Below, piece by piece: positions 1-8,766 of a stretch of DNA of 64,000 nucleotides; the first letter of the stretch is position 1, and each line of letters begins with the position of its first letter. The notes under the pieces are model-generated. The model searched no databases. It was not told the origin of the DNA and saw nothing but the letters and a program-made list of their open reading frames with translations. The DNA lies in contig NC_008268.1 in the NCBI RefSeq assembly GCF_000014565.1, positions 806,001 through 870,000 of the forward strand. The letters run 5' to 3'. This DNA is from Rhodococcus jostii RHA1. GTDB lineage: Bacteria > Actinomycetota > Actinomycetes > Mycobacteriales > Mycobacteriaceae. A program made the translations under genes and the position numbers.

Positions 1-46
1 GGAGCTGCGAGCCCTGCAATGCGCCCACGGCTTCCCGGTCGACGAG

Positions 47-2428
47 ATGGCCCTGCGCGCCGAACCGGGCGCCGAGGTCGGTGACCGAGCGCTAGCGTCA
101 GGCGTTCGGCACCCCACAGAACCCGCCCCTCGGAGCACTACCGGAGCCCTTCCCCTGGAACTGACGAGTTTCGTCGGCCGCCGGCACGAGCTCACCGAGG
201 CGAAGAACCTCCTGGCCGGGTCGCGGCTGGTGACGTTGACCGGGATCGGAGGTGTGGGCAAGACGCGGCTGGCGATGCGGATTTCGTCGGCTGTGCAGCG
301 CGACTACGCCAACGGTGTGCGGCTGGTGGAGTTGGGTGAGCTGCACGACGCGTCGTCGTTGGTCGACGCCCTCGCCGGCGCACTGGGAGTCCGGGACCAC
401 TCGACGAGGCCCCTGCGGGATGTCCTGATCGAGTTCCTCGCCCCGCGCGAGGTGCTGTTGGTTCTCGACAATTGCGAGCACCTGGTAGACGCCGTGGCGG
501 AACTGACCGAAACCCTGCTACGGACGTGTCCGCGGTTGCGGACCCTCGCCACTAGCCGTGAGCCCCTCGGCATCGGCGGGGAAGCAGTGCTGCGGGTCCC
601 GCCGCTGGCCGTCCCCGATCCCGAACGGAAGCTCTCCCTGCGCGGGTTACCCAAATACGATGCGGTGACGTTGTTTACCGAACGCGCCAATGCTGCCGTT
701 CCGGGGTTCGCGCTCACCGACGACAATGCGGCGGAGGTGGCGGGGATCTGTCACCGCCTCGACGGGTTGCCGCTGCCGATCGAACTGGCGGCGGCGCGGC
801 TGCGGGCGATGTCGCCCCAGCAGATCCTGGGACGGCTGACCGACCGCTACACGCTGCTGACCCGCGGCAACCGGGGTGCGCCGACGCGGCAGCAAACCCT
901 GCGGTTGTGTATCGACTGGAGCTTCGAGTTGTGCACCGCCGATGAACAACTCGTGTGGGGGCGGGTGGCGGTGTTCGCGGGAAGCTTCGAACTCGATGCC
1001 GCGGAGCAGGTGTGCGGCGAGGGCCTCGACCCGGACGAGTTGCTCGACACGCTGACCTCCTTGGTGGAGAAGTCGATCCTGATCCGGGAAGAATCCGGGT
1101 CGGCGGTGCGTTTCCGGATGCTCGAGACCCTCCGCGAATACGGCTACGAGAAACTCGAGCAGACCGGTGAGGCTGTGGCGTTGCGCCGCCGGCACCGGGA
1201 CTGGTACGAGACGCTGGTGCTCGATGCGGAGGCCGACTGGATCAGCGCCCGCCAGCTCGACTGGATCGCCCGGCTGAAGCGGGAACAGCCGAATCTGCGG
1301 GAGGCCCTCGAGTTCAGCATCGACGACGATCCCGCCGCCGGCCTGCGCACCGCCGCCGCACTGTACTGGTTCTGGAGTTCCCAAGGCCTCTACAACGAGG
1401 GCCGGCGGTGGCTCGACCAACTCCTCGACCGCCGCAGCGGTGCAACGACCCTCGAACGGGTTACGGCGCTCTGCTATGACAGCGTGATGGCCAATAGCCA
1501 GGGAGACCTCGAGGCCGGGGCGGCGCTCGTCGAGGCGGCGCGGACTCTCACCGCACACACGAGCGACCCTGTGTTGTGGGCGTACAGCGACTGCGCCGAC
1601 GGCATGCTGGCGCTATACAGCGGTGATCTCGCGCGAGCATGCTCTCACCTCGAATCCGCTCTCGCCGAGTTCAGTGCACGGAAAGATCGCACACTCGAAA
1701 CCAGCCTCCTGTACCCGTTGGGAACGGCCTACGGTCTGTCCGGCCGGACAGACCGGGCGATCGAATGCCACGAACGTGCCCTCGCGATAACGGAGCGATA
1801 CGGCGAGAAAATGTACCGGGCACACTCTCTGTGGGCCATGGGCATCGACGTGTGGCGACAGGGCGATACCGATCGTGCGGTCCGGCTCCTCGAACAATCG
1901 CTCGAGCTGACCCGGCACGTGCACACCCCCCGCGTCGCGACAGCCTGCCTCGAGGCACTGGCCTGGATCACCCGCCAACAGGGCGACGCACTACGGGCCG
2001 CAACGCTGATGGGAGCCGCGGACGGGCTGGCGCAATCGGTGGGCAGCGCTGTGGTCATACATACCAATTTGCTTGTTTATCATCAGGACTGCGACCAGGA
2101 GTCCCGGAAGGAACTCGGAGACAAAGTTTTTGCGTCGGCCCACAGCAAGGGCCGAAGTCTCGGCTTCGATGCAGCGATCGCCTACGCTCTCCATGAGCAG
2201 CCGGCCAGCACCTCCGCGCCCGACACAGATTCGTCGGTGCGACTGACCAAGAGGGAACACCAAGTCGCCGACCTGATCGCCGAAGGCCTGACCAACCAGG
2301 CCATCGCCGACCGCCTGGTGATCTCACCACGCACCGCGCAAGGCCACGTGGAGCACATCCTGGCCAAACTGAGTTTCGCCTCCCGCACACAGGTCGCGGC
2401 CTGGGTCGTGGAGCGGAAACGTCAGTAG
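47..2428 (+). CDS. LuxR-family ATPase transcriptional regulator (AfsR/MalT-like)
   Basis: Large regulator of 793 codons. The N-terminal NTPase domain begins with the SFVGRRHEL motif (residues 41-49), has a Walker A GIGGVGKT at 66-73 and a Walker B LLVLDNCEH near 137-145. A central helical repeat region of TPR type follows, and a LuxR-type helix-turn-helix closes the protein (LTKREHQVADLIAEGLTN, last 60 residues). Proteins of this architecture bind ATP and an unknown ligand and then activate promoters. The reading frame is open from base 2 to the ATG at 47, so the true start could lie left of the window. A paralogue lies at 32425-34746 and a decayed copy near 14.8-15.3 kb. No adjacent target gene is obvious. 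Confidence 0.9.
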   Translation: MALRAEPGAEVGDRALASGVRHPTEPAPRSTTGALPLELTSFVGRRHELTEAKNLLAGSRLVTLTGIGGVGKTRLAMRISSAVQRDYANGVRLVELGELHDASSLVDALAGALGVRDHSTRPLRDVLIEFLAPREVLLVLDNCEHLVDAVAELTETLLRTCPRLRTLATSREPLGIGGEAVLRVPPLAVPDPERKLSLRGLPKYDAVTLFTERANAAVPGFALTDDNAAEVAGICHRLDGLPLPIELAAARLRAMSPQQILGRLTDRYTLLTRGNRGAPTRQQTLRLCIDWSFELCTADEQLVWGRVAVFAGSFELDAAEQVCGEGLDPDELLDTLTSLVEKSILIREESGSAVRFRMLETLREYGYEKLEQTGEAVALRRRHRDWYETLVLDAEADWISARQLDWIARLKREQPNLREALEFSIDDDPAAGLRTAAALYWFWSSQGLYNEGRRWLDQLLDRRSGATTLERVTALCYDSVMANSQGDLEAGAALVEAARTLTAHTSDPVLWAYSDCADGMLALYSGDLARACSHLESALAEFSARKDRTLETSLLYPLGTAYGLSGRTDRAIECHERALAITERYGEKMYRAHSLWAMGIDVWRQGDTDRAVRLLEQSLELTRHVHTPRVATACLEALAWITRQQGDALRAATLMGAADGLAQSVGSAVVIHTNLLVYHQDCDQESRKELGDKVFASAHSKGRSLGFDAAIAYALHEQPASTSAPDTDSSVRLTKREHQVADLIAEGLTNQAIADRLVISPRTAQGHVEHILAKLSFASRTQVAAWVVERKRQ

Positions 2429-2859
2429 CGGCATCGGCGCGGGCTGAGCGAGGTCGCTCACCCCGCGTCCTCGAGCCCGTACTACGACAGCCGCCTCCAA
2501 CCGGGCCGGCTACCGGAGCGGTCTGCTTCCGCGCTGGAGGCCTCCGCCCGAGCCGCGCCCTGCCGCAAGCCTCGAGGAATGCGCACCGCCGTTCCGACCG
2601 AGGCAGATCGCGCTTGGGGCAGAGGGGCGATGGATCCGGTACTCCTCCTCGCCGAGCAACCAGTGCTGCAGCAGGGACGTGACGCGGCCGAGTTCGCCGC
2701 GGAATTGGAAGCTCAGCCGCTGCTGTTCTGGGACTGTGCTGCCGACGCGTACGCACCACGGCGGCCGCCGAACAGATCCGTCCGATACCTGCACGAGGCC
2801 GCCGGCGTCACCCCGGCAGGCTGCCAGGACGGGGCGCAGGCCCACGCTAGGGCCCGATC
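2429..2859. other. Intergenic region, no gene recognised
   Basis: 431 bases between the LuxR ATPase and the convergent hydrolase. Reading frames exist on both strands, but their translations are Arg/Pro/Ala-rich and recall no family; the longest forward one simply runs antisense into the hydrolase. No clear hairpin terminator was seen. Confidence 0.5.
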
Positions 2860-3609
2860 TCACAGGGTGAAGCCGGCACGCCCACGCGCGGTCGCGGCCG
2901 CTTCGGCGAGGGAACCGCGATGGATCGGCCCGTGGCCGGGCAGAAGTATGTCGGCGCCGAGCTCTCCGATGATGTCCAGTGACACGGCGGCCGTGCCGTA
3001 GTAGTGGTTGAGCCACTGCGGCAGTAGCTGGGGACCGGAGATGGGTGAGGTCGGATGCCCGGTGATCAAGGCGTCCCCGGAGATCACCACACCGTGATCG
3101 GGAAGGTGATAAACCGTGTGCCCGGAGGTATGACCGGGCACGAGAACCGGAACGGGGGCACCCGGGCAGGTCAGGGCACCAAGTACGGGCATCGGGGTCG
3201 GGGAGTCGATGCCGTACTTGGCGGTGCCACCCAGACGCACCAGTTTCATTGCCCAGGACAGGACTCCGGGGCGCCCGATGTTGCTGAGCACGTCCCAGGG
3301 GGTCGCGACCTCATGGCATTCACGCCGGGCATGAGCTGCCTCGGCAGGGTGTACCAGTACAGGCGCCCCGTAAGTCTCGGCGAGATATTGTGCGCTTCCG
3401 ATGTGGTCGACATGCGCGTGCGTGATGAGCACGGCCTCGATGCCGTGAGGATCCCGTCCGATAGCTCGGATCGATTCCTCCACCTCGCCACGCTGCCCCG
3501 GGTATCCGGTGTCGATCACAGTCACCGCGTCACCTTCGGTGAGCAGCACCCAGTTGACCATCTCGGAGTGCACGAAGAACACGCCCTCGGCGATTTCGGC
3601 GGGCTTCAT
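2860..3609 (-). CDS. MBL-fold metallo-hydrolase
   Basis: 249-residue metallo-beta-lactamase-fold enzyme. The zinc motif THAHVDHIG is at residues 63-71, a further histidine lies in VPGHTSGH (158-164), the bridging Asp is in ISGDALI (177-182) and the last His is in LLPGHGPIH (222-230). This is the complete glyoxalase-II/lactonase-like metal set, so it is probably an active hydrolase; the substrate is unknown. The frame is open much further upstream, but the ATG at 3609 is preferred because it overlaps the stop of a short ORF with a strong ribosome site (ATGA overlap), and the protein then begins immediately before the first beta strands. Confidence 0.88.
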   Translation of the reverse strand: MKPAEIAEGVFFVHSEMVNWVLLTEGDAVTVIDTGYPGQRGEVEESIRAIGRDPHGIEAVLITHAHVDHIGSAQYLAETYGAPVLVHPAEAAHARRECHEVATPWDVLSNIGRPGVLSWAMKLVRLGGTAKYGIDSPTPMPVLGALTCPGAPVPVLVPGHTSGHTVYHLPDHGVVISGDALITGHPTSPISGPQLLPQWLNHYYGTAAVSLDIIGELGADILLPGHGPIHRGSLAEAAATARGRAGFTL

Positions 3610-3731
3610 CGCGTGACCACTGCCAGCCTGCCGCAGGCGTTTCGCGTGTTCGCTGTGACCTGCGCGCTCACCTGGCTGTAGCCCAGCGCGTTGTTGTCGA
3701 CGAGCGTCTGGTCCTCTGACACGACCCTCAT
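3606..3731 (-). CDS. Small ORF (41 aa) translationally coupled to the MBL hydrolase
   Basis: A 41-codon ORF begins at an ATG preceded by GGAGGAGATAC, an excellent Shine-Dalgarno sequence, and ends in a TGA that overlaps the ATG of the hydrolase by four bases. The peptide starts MRVVSEDQTLVDNNALGYSQ and ends CGRLAVVTR. It has no membrane segment or signal peptide. It matches no family I recognise and could be a leader peptide that sets hydrolase translation, a genuine small protein, or the truncated end of a lost gene. The ribosome site makes its translation likely. Confidence 0.5.
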   Translation of the reverse strand: MRVVSEDQTLVDNNALGYSQVSAQVTANTRNACGRLAVVTR

Positions 3732-4206
3732 GTATCTCCTCCATTTTGCGTTGTCCAACGGGCAACGTGCGTACGTGGTAAACATCGGTTTTCTTGTTGA
3801 TCCGGTCGATCACCTGGTCGGCGAGGCGGTGTGGGTGGGCCATCTGCGCTGTTCTTGTGTTCACACGGTCAGGGTCGGTACGCCGCGTGGTGGGTGGTGC
3901 TGCCGCTCCCCGGCATGTGAGACACCCCGCGGCGCCGCCCTGGTCTTGCCGTGTGGGTCCAGTTCGTACTTCCCGCCAGACGCCCGGCCCGTCGAGTTGG
4001 ATTGCCACTTCGAATCGATCGGCGAATCCTGCACGTTCTTCGTCACCACCCTCGTCAGACAGACGGCGAGACGAGCGCCACCGACAAGCGCCACATCGGC
4101 CGACAGCGGGTCTTCGACGGGCGCCTTCAGCGACTCGACGACACCGGCGCGTGGCACCGATCCCCCCATGAGTACTCGCGGTCTTCAAACGGTTCAGGGT
4201 TCGTTG
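3732..4206. other. Intergenic region, no confident gene
   Basis: 475 bases between two minus-strand genes. A 102-codon minus-strand frame (3861-4169) exists but has no convincing ribosome site and no recognisable domain. The region may be the 5' region of the small ORF/hydrolase pair or a gene remnant. Confidence 0.4.
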
Positions 4207-4713
4207 TCAGCGAGTGTGGTCGATAGCGCGCGTGCGCCCGCGTTCAGTGCCCGCCGAATCGTTCAGGTGGGCTTCGAGAAACCTGACGACCAGGTCGCAC
4301 GAATGCCTGCCAGGTGGCACCATTCGCAATCCGGGAAAGTCGGTGATCTGCACGGGGAGTGTGTCTGGCGTTCCCGCTGCCACCACAACGACATCGACTC
4401 GTTCGAAGCGTGCGTGGTGCCGTATCCCTGCCAGGACCGCGGCTGTAGTCCAGCTGGCAGGGTCCGCGCGAAGGAATACTACGACCTTTCCTGGTCCGCG
4501 ATGCAGTGAGAGGATCTCATCGACGGATGTGATGAGCGCGCGCCCCTCGGACGCGTCGACCAGGAAGACCGTGTTCTCCGGTGCGCCGGAGGAGAACGTA
4601 CGTTTCATCGATTTGAGGCGATCCCGATCCTCGTCGATCACGAGCGCCAAATGATTGCCGACGTTGAGATGATCTGTCACCAGCACCTCACCGTGCAATA
4701 GCGAATTCGACAC
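4207..4713 (-). CDS. Uncharacterised receiver-like (alpha/beta) protein
   Basis: 168-codon ORF starting with GTG at 4713, with an AGGAGGGAAGTA ribosome site directly upstream. The sequence alternates beta strands and helices: LALVIDEDRD at about 23-32 resembles the acidic pocket strand of response-regulator receiver domains, followed by VVVFL and VDVVVVAAGT strands. There is no output domain and no partner histidine kinase nearby, so a degenerate receiver or PAS-independent signalling protein is an inference only. The hydrophilic tail (AGTERGRTRAIDHTR) looks disordered. Confidence 0.6.
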   Translation of the reverse strand: MSNSLLHGEVLVTDHLNVGNHLALVIDEDRDRLKSMKRTFSSGAPENTVFLVDASEGRALITSVDEILSLHRGPGKVVVFLRADPASWTTAAVLAGIRHHARFERVDVVVVAAGTPDTLPVQITDFPGLRMVPPGRHSCDLVVRFLEAHLNDSAGTERGRTRAIDHTR

Positions 4714-4835
4714 TACTTCCCTCCTATCTTGCTTCCATCACGAGTCATTCGACTCGATCCGGCTGTCCTATTCGTGATGCTTGTGAGTGTCCGAACGGAG
4801 CGAATGGCGGCATTCATCGCTTGTGGTGATCGGAG

Positions 4836-5999
4836 TCAGTAGGCGCGGGGAAGCTTCAGCGCCTGCGCGGAGATGTAGTTGAGGACCATCTCCTGTGAGA
4901 ACGGTGCGTTGCGGAGCAGCCGCGCCTCCCGCCACAGCCGCTCCACGTGGTATTCCTTCGCGTAGGCGTAGCCACCGTGCGTGGACATGGCCCGGTCGCA
5001 GGCATCGAAGCCGGCCTCGGCGCCCAGATATTTGGTCCCGGCGGCCTCCTTGCCGCAGTCCTGGTGGTTGTCGTAGAGCTCGGCGGCGTGCATCGCCATC
5101 AGTCGAGCCGATTCCAGCCGGATCCAGGAATCCGCTAGTGGGTGGGCGATCGCCTGGTTCTGGCCGATGGGCCGGTCGAAGACCACGCGCTCTGTGGCGT
5201 ATTTCGTCGCCAGCTCCAGTGCTGCCTGACCGATACCGACGCCTTCCAGTCCCACTACGATGCGTTCGGAGTTCAGCCCGTCGATCAGGTAGCTGAAGCC
5301 CCTACCTGCCTCACCGACGACTTCGTCGTCGCGGACCTCGAGGTTCTCGATGAAGAGTTCGTTGGAGTCGATCGCCGACCGGCCCAGTTTCTCGATCTCG
5401 CGGATCGTGATCCGGTCGCGGTCGAGGTCGGTGAAGAAGAGCGTCATCCCGTCCAGCGGTCTTTCCTCGTTGCGGGCAGACGTGCGCGCCAGCAGCAGGA
5501 TCTTGTGGGCGTTCTGTGCATTGGTGATCCAGACCTTCTGGCCGTTGACCACCCAGCCGCCGGCGACTTTCTCGGCCTTAGTTGTGATGCGCGAGGTGTC
5601 CACGCCGGCGGTGGGCTCGGTGACACCGAACGCCATGAGGATCTCGCCCCGGGCGAGCTTGGGCAGGAACTGCTGCTTCATCTCCTCCGAGCCGTGACGG
5701 ATGATCGGTGCGGGTGGGAACAGGTAGAAGTGGACCGCCGAGGCGCCACTCGCGCCGGCACCCGATGCGGCGATCTCCTGCATCATCACGCCGCACTCGG
5801 CGAGGCCCAACCCGAGGCCGCCGTACTCCTCGGGGATGAGCGCGCCGAGCCATCCGCCCTCGGCGAATGCCGTGAGGAACTCCCACGGGTACTGGGCCAG
5901 TGTGTCTTTCGTGCGCCAGTAGTCGTAGTCGAACTTGTGGGCCAGCTCTCGGGTTGCCTTGCGGACGACGTCGACGTTGCTCTCGTCGGGATCGCTCAC
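4836..5999 (-). CDS. Acyl-CoA dehydrogenase
   Basis: 387-residue flavin-dependent acyl-CoA dehydrogenase that would introduce an alpha,beta double bond into an acyl-CoA. Typical elements: N-terminal helical domain with PEEYGGLGLG, the flavin-binding FGVTEPTAGVDTS, VWITNAQNAHK in the beta domain, and a C-terminal STHGGYAYAKEYHVERLWRE segment whose Glu in KEYHVER is where the catalytic base lies in related enzymes. The GTG start at 5999 is chosen because it overlaps the stop of the AtuA-like gene (GTGA); the longer upstream extension is a shadow of that gene. It is last in the operon 9922-4836. Confidence 0.92.
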   Translation of the reverse strand: MSDPDESNVDVVRKATRELAHKFDYDYWRTKDTLAQYPWEFLTAFAEGGWLGALIPEEYGGLGLGLAECGVMMQEIAASGAGASGASAVHFYLFPPAPIIRHGSEEMKQQFLPKLARGEILMAFGVTEPTAGVDTSRITTKAEKVAGGWVVNGQKVWITNAQNAHKILLLARTSARNEERPLDGMTLFFTDLDRDRITIREIEKLGRSAIDSNELFIENLEVRDDEVVGEAGRGFSYLIDGLNSERIVVGLEGVGIGQAALELATKYATERVVFDRPIGQNQAIAHPLADSWIRLESARLMAMHAAELYDNHQDCGKEAAGTKYLGAEAGFDACDRAMSTHGGYAYAKEYHVERLWREARLLRNAPFSQEMVLNYISAQALKLPRAY

Positions 6000-7810
6000 C
6001 AGTGCGCTCCTGACGTGTTGAGCAGAGATCGCGGTACCTTGGTGTTGCGGGCGCGCAGCCACTCGCCGAGTGCCTTGGCTTGGGAGTCGAGCCGCAGTGT
6101 CGAGGTGGCACCGCTGCCGAGCATCCCCCGGATGAGGAAGTTGACCGCACCGAGTTTGGGTAGTTCGTAACGCGAGATGGCCAATTCGTGTGTTTCGGGG
6201 AGGAGGCGTCGGAGTTCGTCGACGGTGAGGGTCGACTGGAGCCACTGCCATGCGCCCCGGTCGCGTACCCAGACGCCGAGATTCGCGTCGCCGCCCTTGT
6301 CGCCGGAGCGGGCATGCACGATCTCACCGAGTGAGGCGATGACGAGTGGTGCGTCGGTCCAGGGCGCTCGCACCGACGGCGCGGGGAAGAGCTCGACCGG
6401 CGGGGGTGCCTCGAGACCCCCGTCGTGTGGCGTGCCGGGGGCGATGATCTCGGTGGTGCCGTCATGGTGGTGGACCATGTGGTCGAGCATTCGCTGGTCG
6501 AGCAGTGCGGGCCAGTAGACACCGAACGCGGACCCTGGTTGTGGAGGGCCGAGGGTGTACAACCCGGGGTAGCTGGACAGGGCCAGCTCGACCATCCGCG
6601 ACGAGAAGGCGCGCCCGGCGGCCTCCTTGGTGCCCTGCACTGCGATCTGGAGCAGCGCGGTGCCCGCATTCTGACTGTCGGGATCGTGCCGGGCCTGACC
6701 GATCCGCGTGATCGTGACCGCGTCGAGCCCGTCCGCGGCCTCGATCTCGCGGTGCACGAATCGTTCGACGAGGGCCGCCTTCGCGTCGAGGTCGGTGCCG
6801 GTGAGCGCGAGGATCATGCTGTTCTCCCAGCCCCCCACCCCGGTGATCGCGACCTTGGTCGTCGCCGGTGGCGCCGAGCCGCGCACGCCGCGGATCCGGA
6901 CGCGGTCGTCGCCGAGGTCGGTGAGCTCGGCGGTGTCCAGGTGGGCGATCACGTCGGGGTTGAGGTAGGCGGGTTCGCCGATCTCGTAGAGCAGTTGGGC
7001 TGTGACGGTGTCGTGGGTGACGGCGCCGCCGGTGCCCGGGTTCTTGGTGATCACCGAGGAGCCGTCGGTGTCGATTTCGGCGATCGGGAATCCCGGTTGC
7101 ATGAGGTTGGCGATGTTGCGGAATCCGGAGAAGTTGCCGCCGGTCGCCTGCGGTCCGCATTCGATGACGTGTCCGGCCGCGACGGCGCCGGCGAGCGCGT
7201 CGTAGTCGTCGGGGGCCCAGTTCCACCACCAGGCGGCGGGACCGACGACCAACGCGGCGTCGGCGACGCGGCCGGTGATGACGATGTCGGCGCCGCGGGC
7301 CAGGGCGCGGGCGATGCCGAATCCGCCCAGGTACGCGTTGGCCGTCAGTGGGCGGTGCGGCCAGGACGAGAGCGGCTCGCCGGTCGTCAGGTGTGGCAGC
7401 GAATGGCCGGTCTGCTGCAGCTCGTCGAGGCTGCCGAACACGTCGTCGCCTCCGATGTGGGAGACCTGTAGGTCGTAACCGCGGCCGGCGATCAGGGCGC
7501 GGGTTGCGTCGGCCAGCCCGGCGGGGTTGAGTCCGCCGGCGTTGACGACGAGCCGGATCCCGTTCGCGACGAGGTGATCCAGTGCTGCGTCCACGTGTTG
7601 CAGGAAGGTGGTCGCATAGCCCTTGGTGCTGTCCTTGGCGCGCGCCTTGCCGAGGATCAGCATCGTGACCTCGGCGAGGTAGTCACCGGTGAGGACGTCG
7701 ATGCCGCCGGCTCGGGCCATGTCGGCCATCGCGGAGGCGCGGTCACCGTAGAAGCCGGAGCAATTCCCCACGCGGATCGGACGTTGCCCTCGTCCCGGTG
7801 CTGATGTCAT
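5996..7810 (-). CDS. AtuA-like acyclic terpene utilisation family protein (DUF1446)
   Basis: 604 residues. The N-terminal part (PIRVGNCSGFYGDRASAM, VVNAGGLNPAGLA, DIVITGRVADAAL) matches the AtuA/DUF1446 family. The C-terminal about 110 residues (ASLGEIVHARSGDKGGDANLGVWV) form the separate AtuA-like C-terminal domain. In Pseudomonas, AtuA is needed for citronellol/geraniol catabolism, but its chemistry is not established. Here it lies between MaoC genes and an acyl-CoA dehydrogenase, with no biotin-carboxylase subunits. The ATG at 7810 overlaps the upstream stop by four bases, so it is preferred over the ATG at 7840. Confidence 0.88.
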   Translation of the reverse strand: MTSAPGRGQRPIRVGNCSGFYGDRASAMADMARAGGIDVLTGDYLAEVTMLILGKARAKDSTKGYATTFLQHVDAALDHLVANGIRLVVNAGGLNPAGLADATRALIAGRGYDLQVSHIGGDDVFGSLDELQQTGHSLPHLTTGEPLSSWPHRPLTANAYLGGFGIARALARGADIVITGRVADAALVVGPAAWWWNWAPDDYDALAGAVAAGHVIECGPQATGGNFSGFRNIANLMQPGFPIAEIDTDGSSVITKNPGTGGAVTHDTVTAQLLYEIGEPAYLNPDVIAHLDTAELTDLGDDRVRIRGVRGSAPPATTKVAITGVGGWENSMILALTGTDLDAKAALVERFVHREIEAADGLDAVTITRIGQARHDPDSQNAGTALLQIAVQGTKEAAGRAFSSRMVELALSSYPGLYTLGPPQPGSAFGVYWPALLDQRMLDHMVHHHDGTTEIIAPGTPHDGGLEAPPPVELFPAPSVRAPWTDAPLVIASLGEIVHARSGDKGGDANLGVWVRDRGAWQWLQSTLTVDELRRLLPETHELAISRYELPKLGAVNFLIRGMLGSGATSTLRLDSQAKALGEWLRARNTKVPRSLLNTSGAHW

Positions 7811-8217
7811 GTTGTTGCTCCCGTTGTCTTGTTGACCCACGCTGTCCCCTCGAAGCCCACCTCACCGGAGGGGTGCCGCTCGATGAGTTCGAGGGTCAAG
7901 CTGTCATCTTCGGCCGCCGTCACCCGGGCGGTGTAGGTCAGGTCCGCCGGTGCGTAGACGGGTCTGCGCAGGCGGTAGGCGGCCTTCGTGACGTGCCATG
8001 TCGGGCCGAGGCCCTCGGTGACGCACCGCAAGGCGAGTGCCGCCCGGAGGTGGGAGTGCAGCACGACACCGTCATGGCCCTCCTCGCGTGCATAGGACTC
8101 GTCGAAGTGGATGCGGTGCGGGTTCCAGGTGACCGCGCTGTAGCGGAACAACTGAAAGGGCGTAGCCGTGTGCTCGAGCGGTGGCAGCCTGTCTCCGGGC
8201 TGGAAGCTGATGGACAT
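7807..8217 (-). CDS. MaoC-like hot-dog hydratase/dehydratase subunit
   Basis: 136-residue hot-dog protein with the hydratase signature NPHRIHFDESYA near residues 32-43, whose Asp/His pair is the usual R-hydratase catalytic site, followed by VVLHSHLRAA. It pairs with the FAS1-type N-terminal half encoded directly upstream (8218-8766), giving the two-hot-dog arrangement usually found in one MaoC polypeptide. Predicted role: hydration of the enoyl-CoA made by the acyl-CoA dehydrogenase. The start abuts the upstream stop and the end overlaps the AtuA-like start. Confidence 0.85.
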   Translation of the reverse strand: MSISFQPGDRLPPLEHTATPFQLFRYSAVTWNPHRIHFDESYAREEGHDGVVLHSHLRAALALRCVTEGLGPTWHVTKAAYRLRRPVYAPADLTYTARVTAAEDDSLTLELIERHPSGEVGFEGTAWVNKTTGATT

Positions 8218-8766
8218 TTAGGACTCCTGGAGGGGGTTGCGCAGTACGACGGTGCGCCGGTTCCGGTTGAGGACGGCACCCTCGGCGGACATGAAGGTGT
8301 TGATGGTGGTGACGAACACGCAGCTGCCCGCCCGGGTCTGTTTGGGGGTGACCGCCGCGAGGGTGGTCTCGAGCACCACCTCCGTGCCCGCGATCACGGG
8401 GTTGACCAACTCCATCTCTTCGCCGGCGCCCATCACACGCAGCCCGAGGTCGCCGTCACCGAGGGGCATGTCCCCGCCGTGCGGGGTTCCGTCGGGCTGG
8501 AGCCGGGCCTCGGGGGTGCCCAGACCCCACTCCACGATCGCGGCGAGCATGTTCGGTGGCGCCACGACATCGGCGTACCCGGCCGCGCGTGCGTGCGCCG
8601 GATCGTAGTGCTTCGGATCGGTGGCGCCGATGGTCATCGCGTAGCGGCCGATGGTCACCGCCTCGAGGGTGCCGAGGCTGCGCCGTGCGAGAACCTCTCC
8701 CGTCCGGGGTTGCGTCTGGGCGTAGTACGCCGCCAGCGCAGTGCCGGATTCAAGCAGTGGGGACAT
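8218..8766 (-). CDS. FAS1-like MaoC N-terminal hot-dog dehydratase subunit
   Basis: 182-residue protein beginning MSPLLESGTALAAYYAQTQP. YAMTIGATDPKHYD and VVAPPNMLAAIVEWG are characteristic of the N-terminal (FAS1-type) MaoC domain that lacks the catalytic pair and binds substrate. It probably forms a heterodimer with the catalytic half encoded downstream. The ATG at 8766 lies inside the end of the CoA-transferase gene (17-base overlap); an upstream extension to 8859 is just a shadow frame of that gene. Confidence 0.82.
   Translation of the reverse strand: MSPLLESGTALAAYYAQTQPRTGEVLARRSLGTLEAVTIGRYAMTIGATDPKHYDPAHARAAGYADVVAPPNMLAAIVEWGLGTPEARLQPDGTPHGGDMPLGDGDLGLRVMGAGEEMELVNPVIAGTEVVLETTLAAVTPKQTRAGSCVFVTTINTFMSAEGAVLNRNRRTVVLRNPLQES

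Noticed and set aside
2579..3001. Forward 140-codon ORF after the first LuxR ATPase
   Set aside because: Its second half is antisense to the MBL hydrolase and the first half has no family-like sequence or ribosome site.
3861..4169. Minus-strand 102-codon ORF
   Set aside because: No ribosome site, no recognisable domain and codon composition like a shadow frame.
5142..6170. Long forward ORF opposite the acyl-CoA dehydrogenase
   Set aside because: Classic high-GC antisense shadow frame with no natural protein features.
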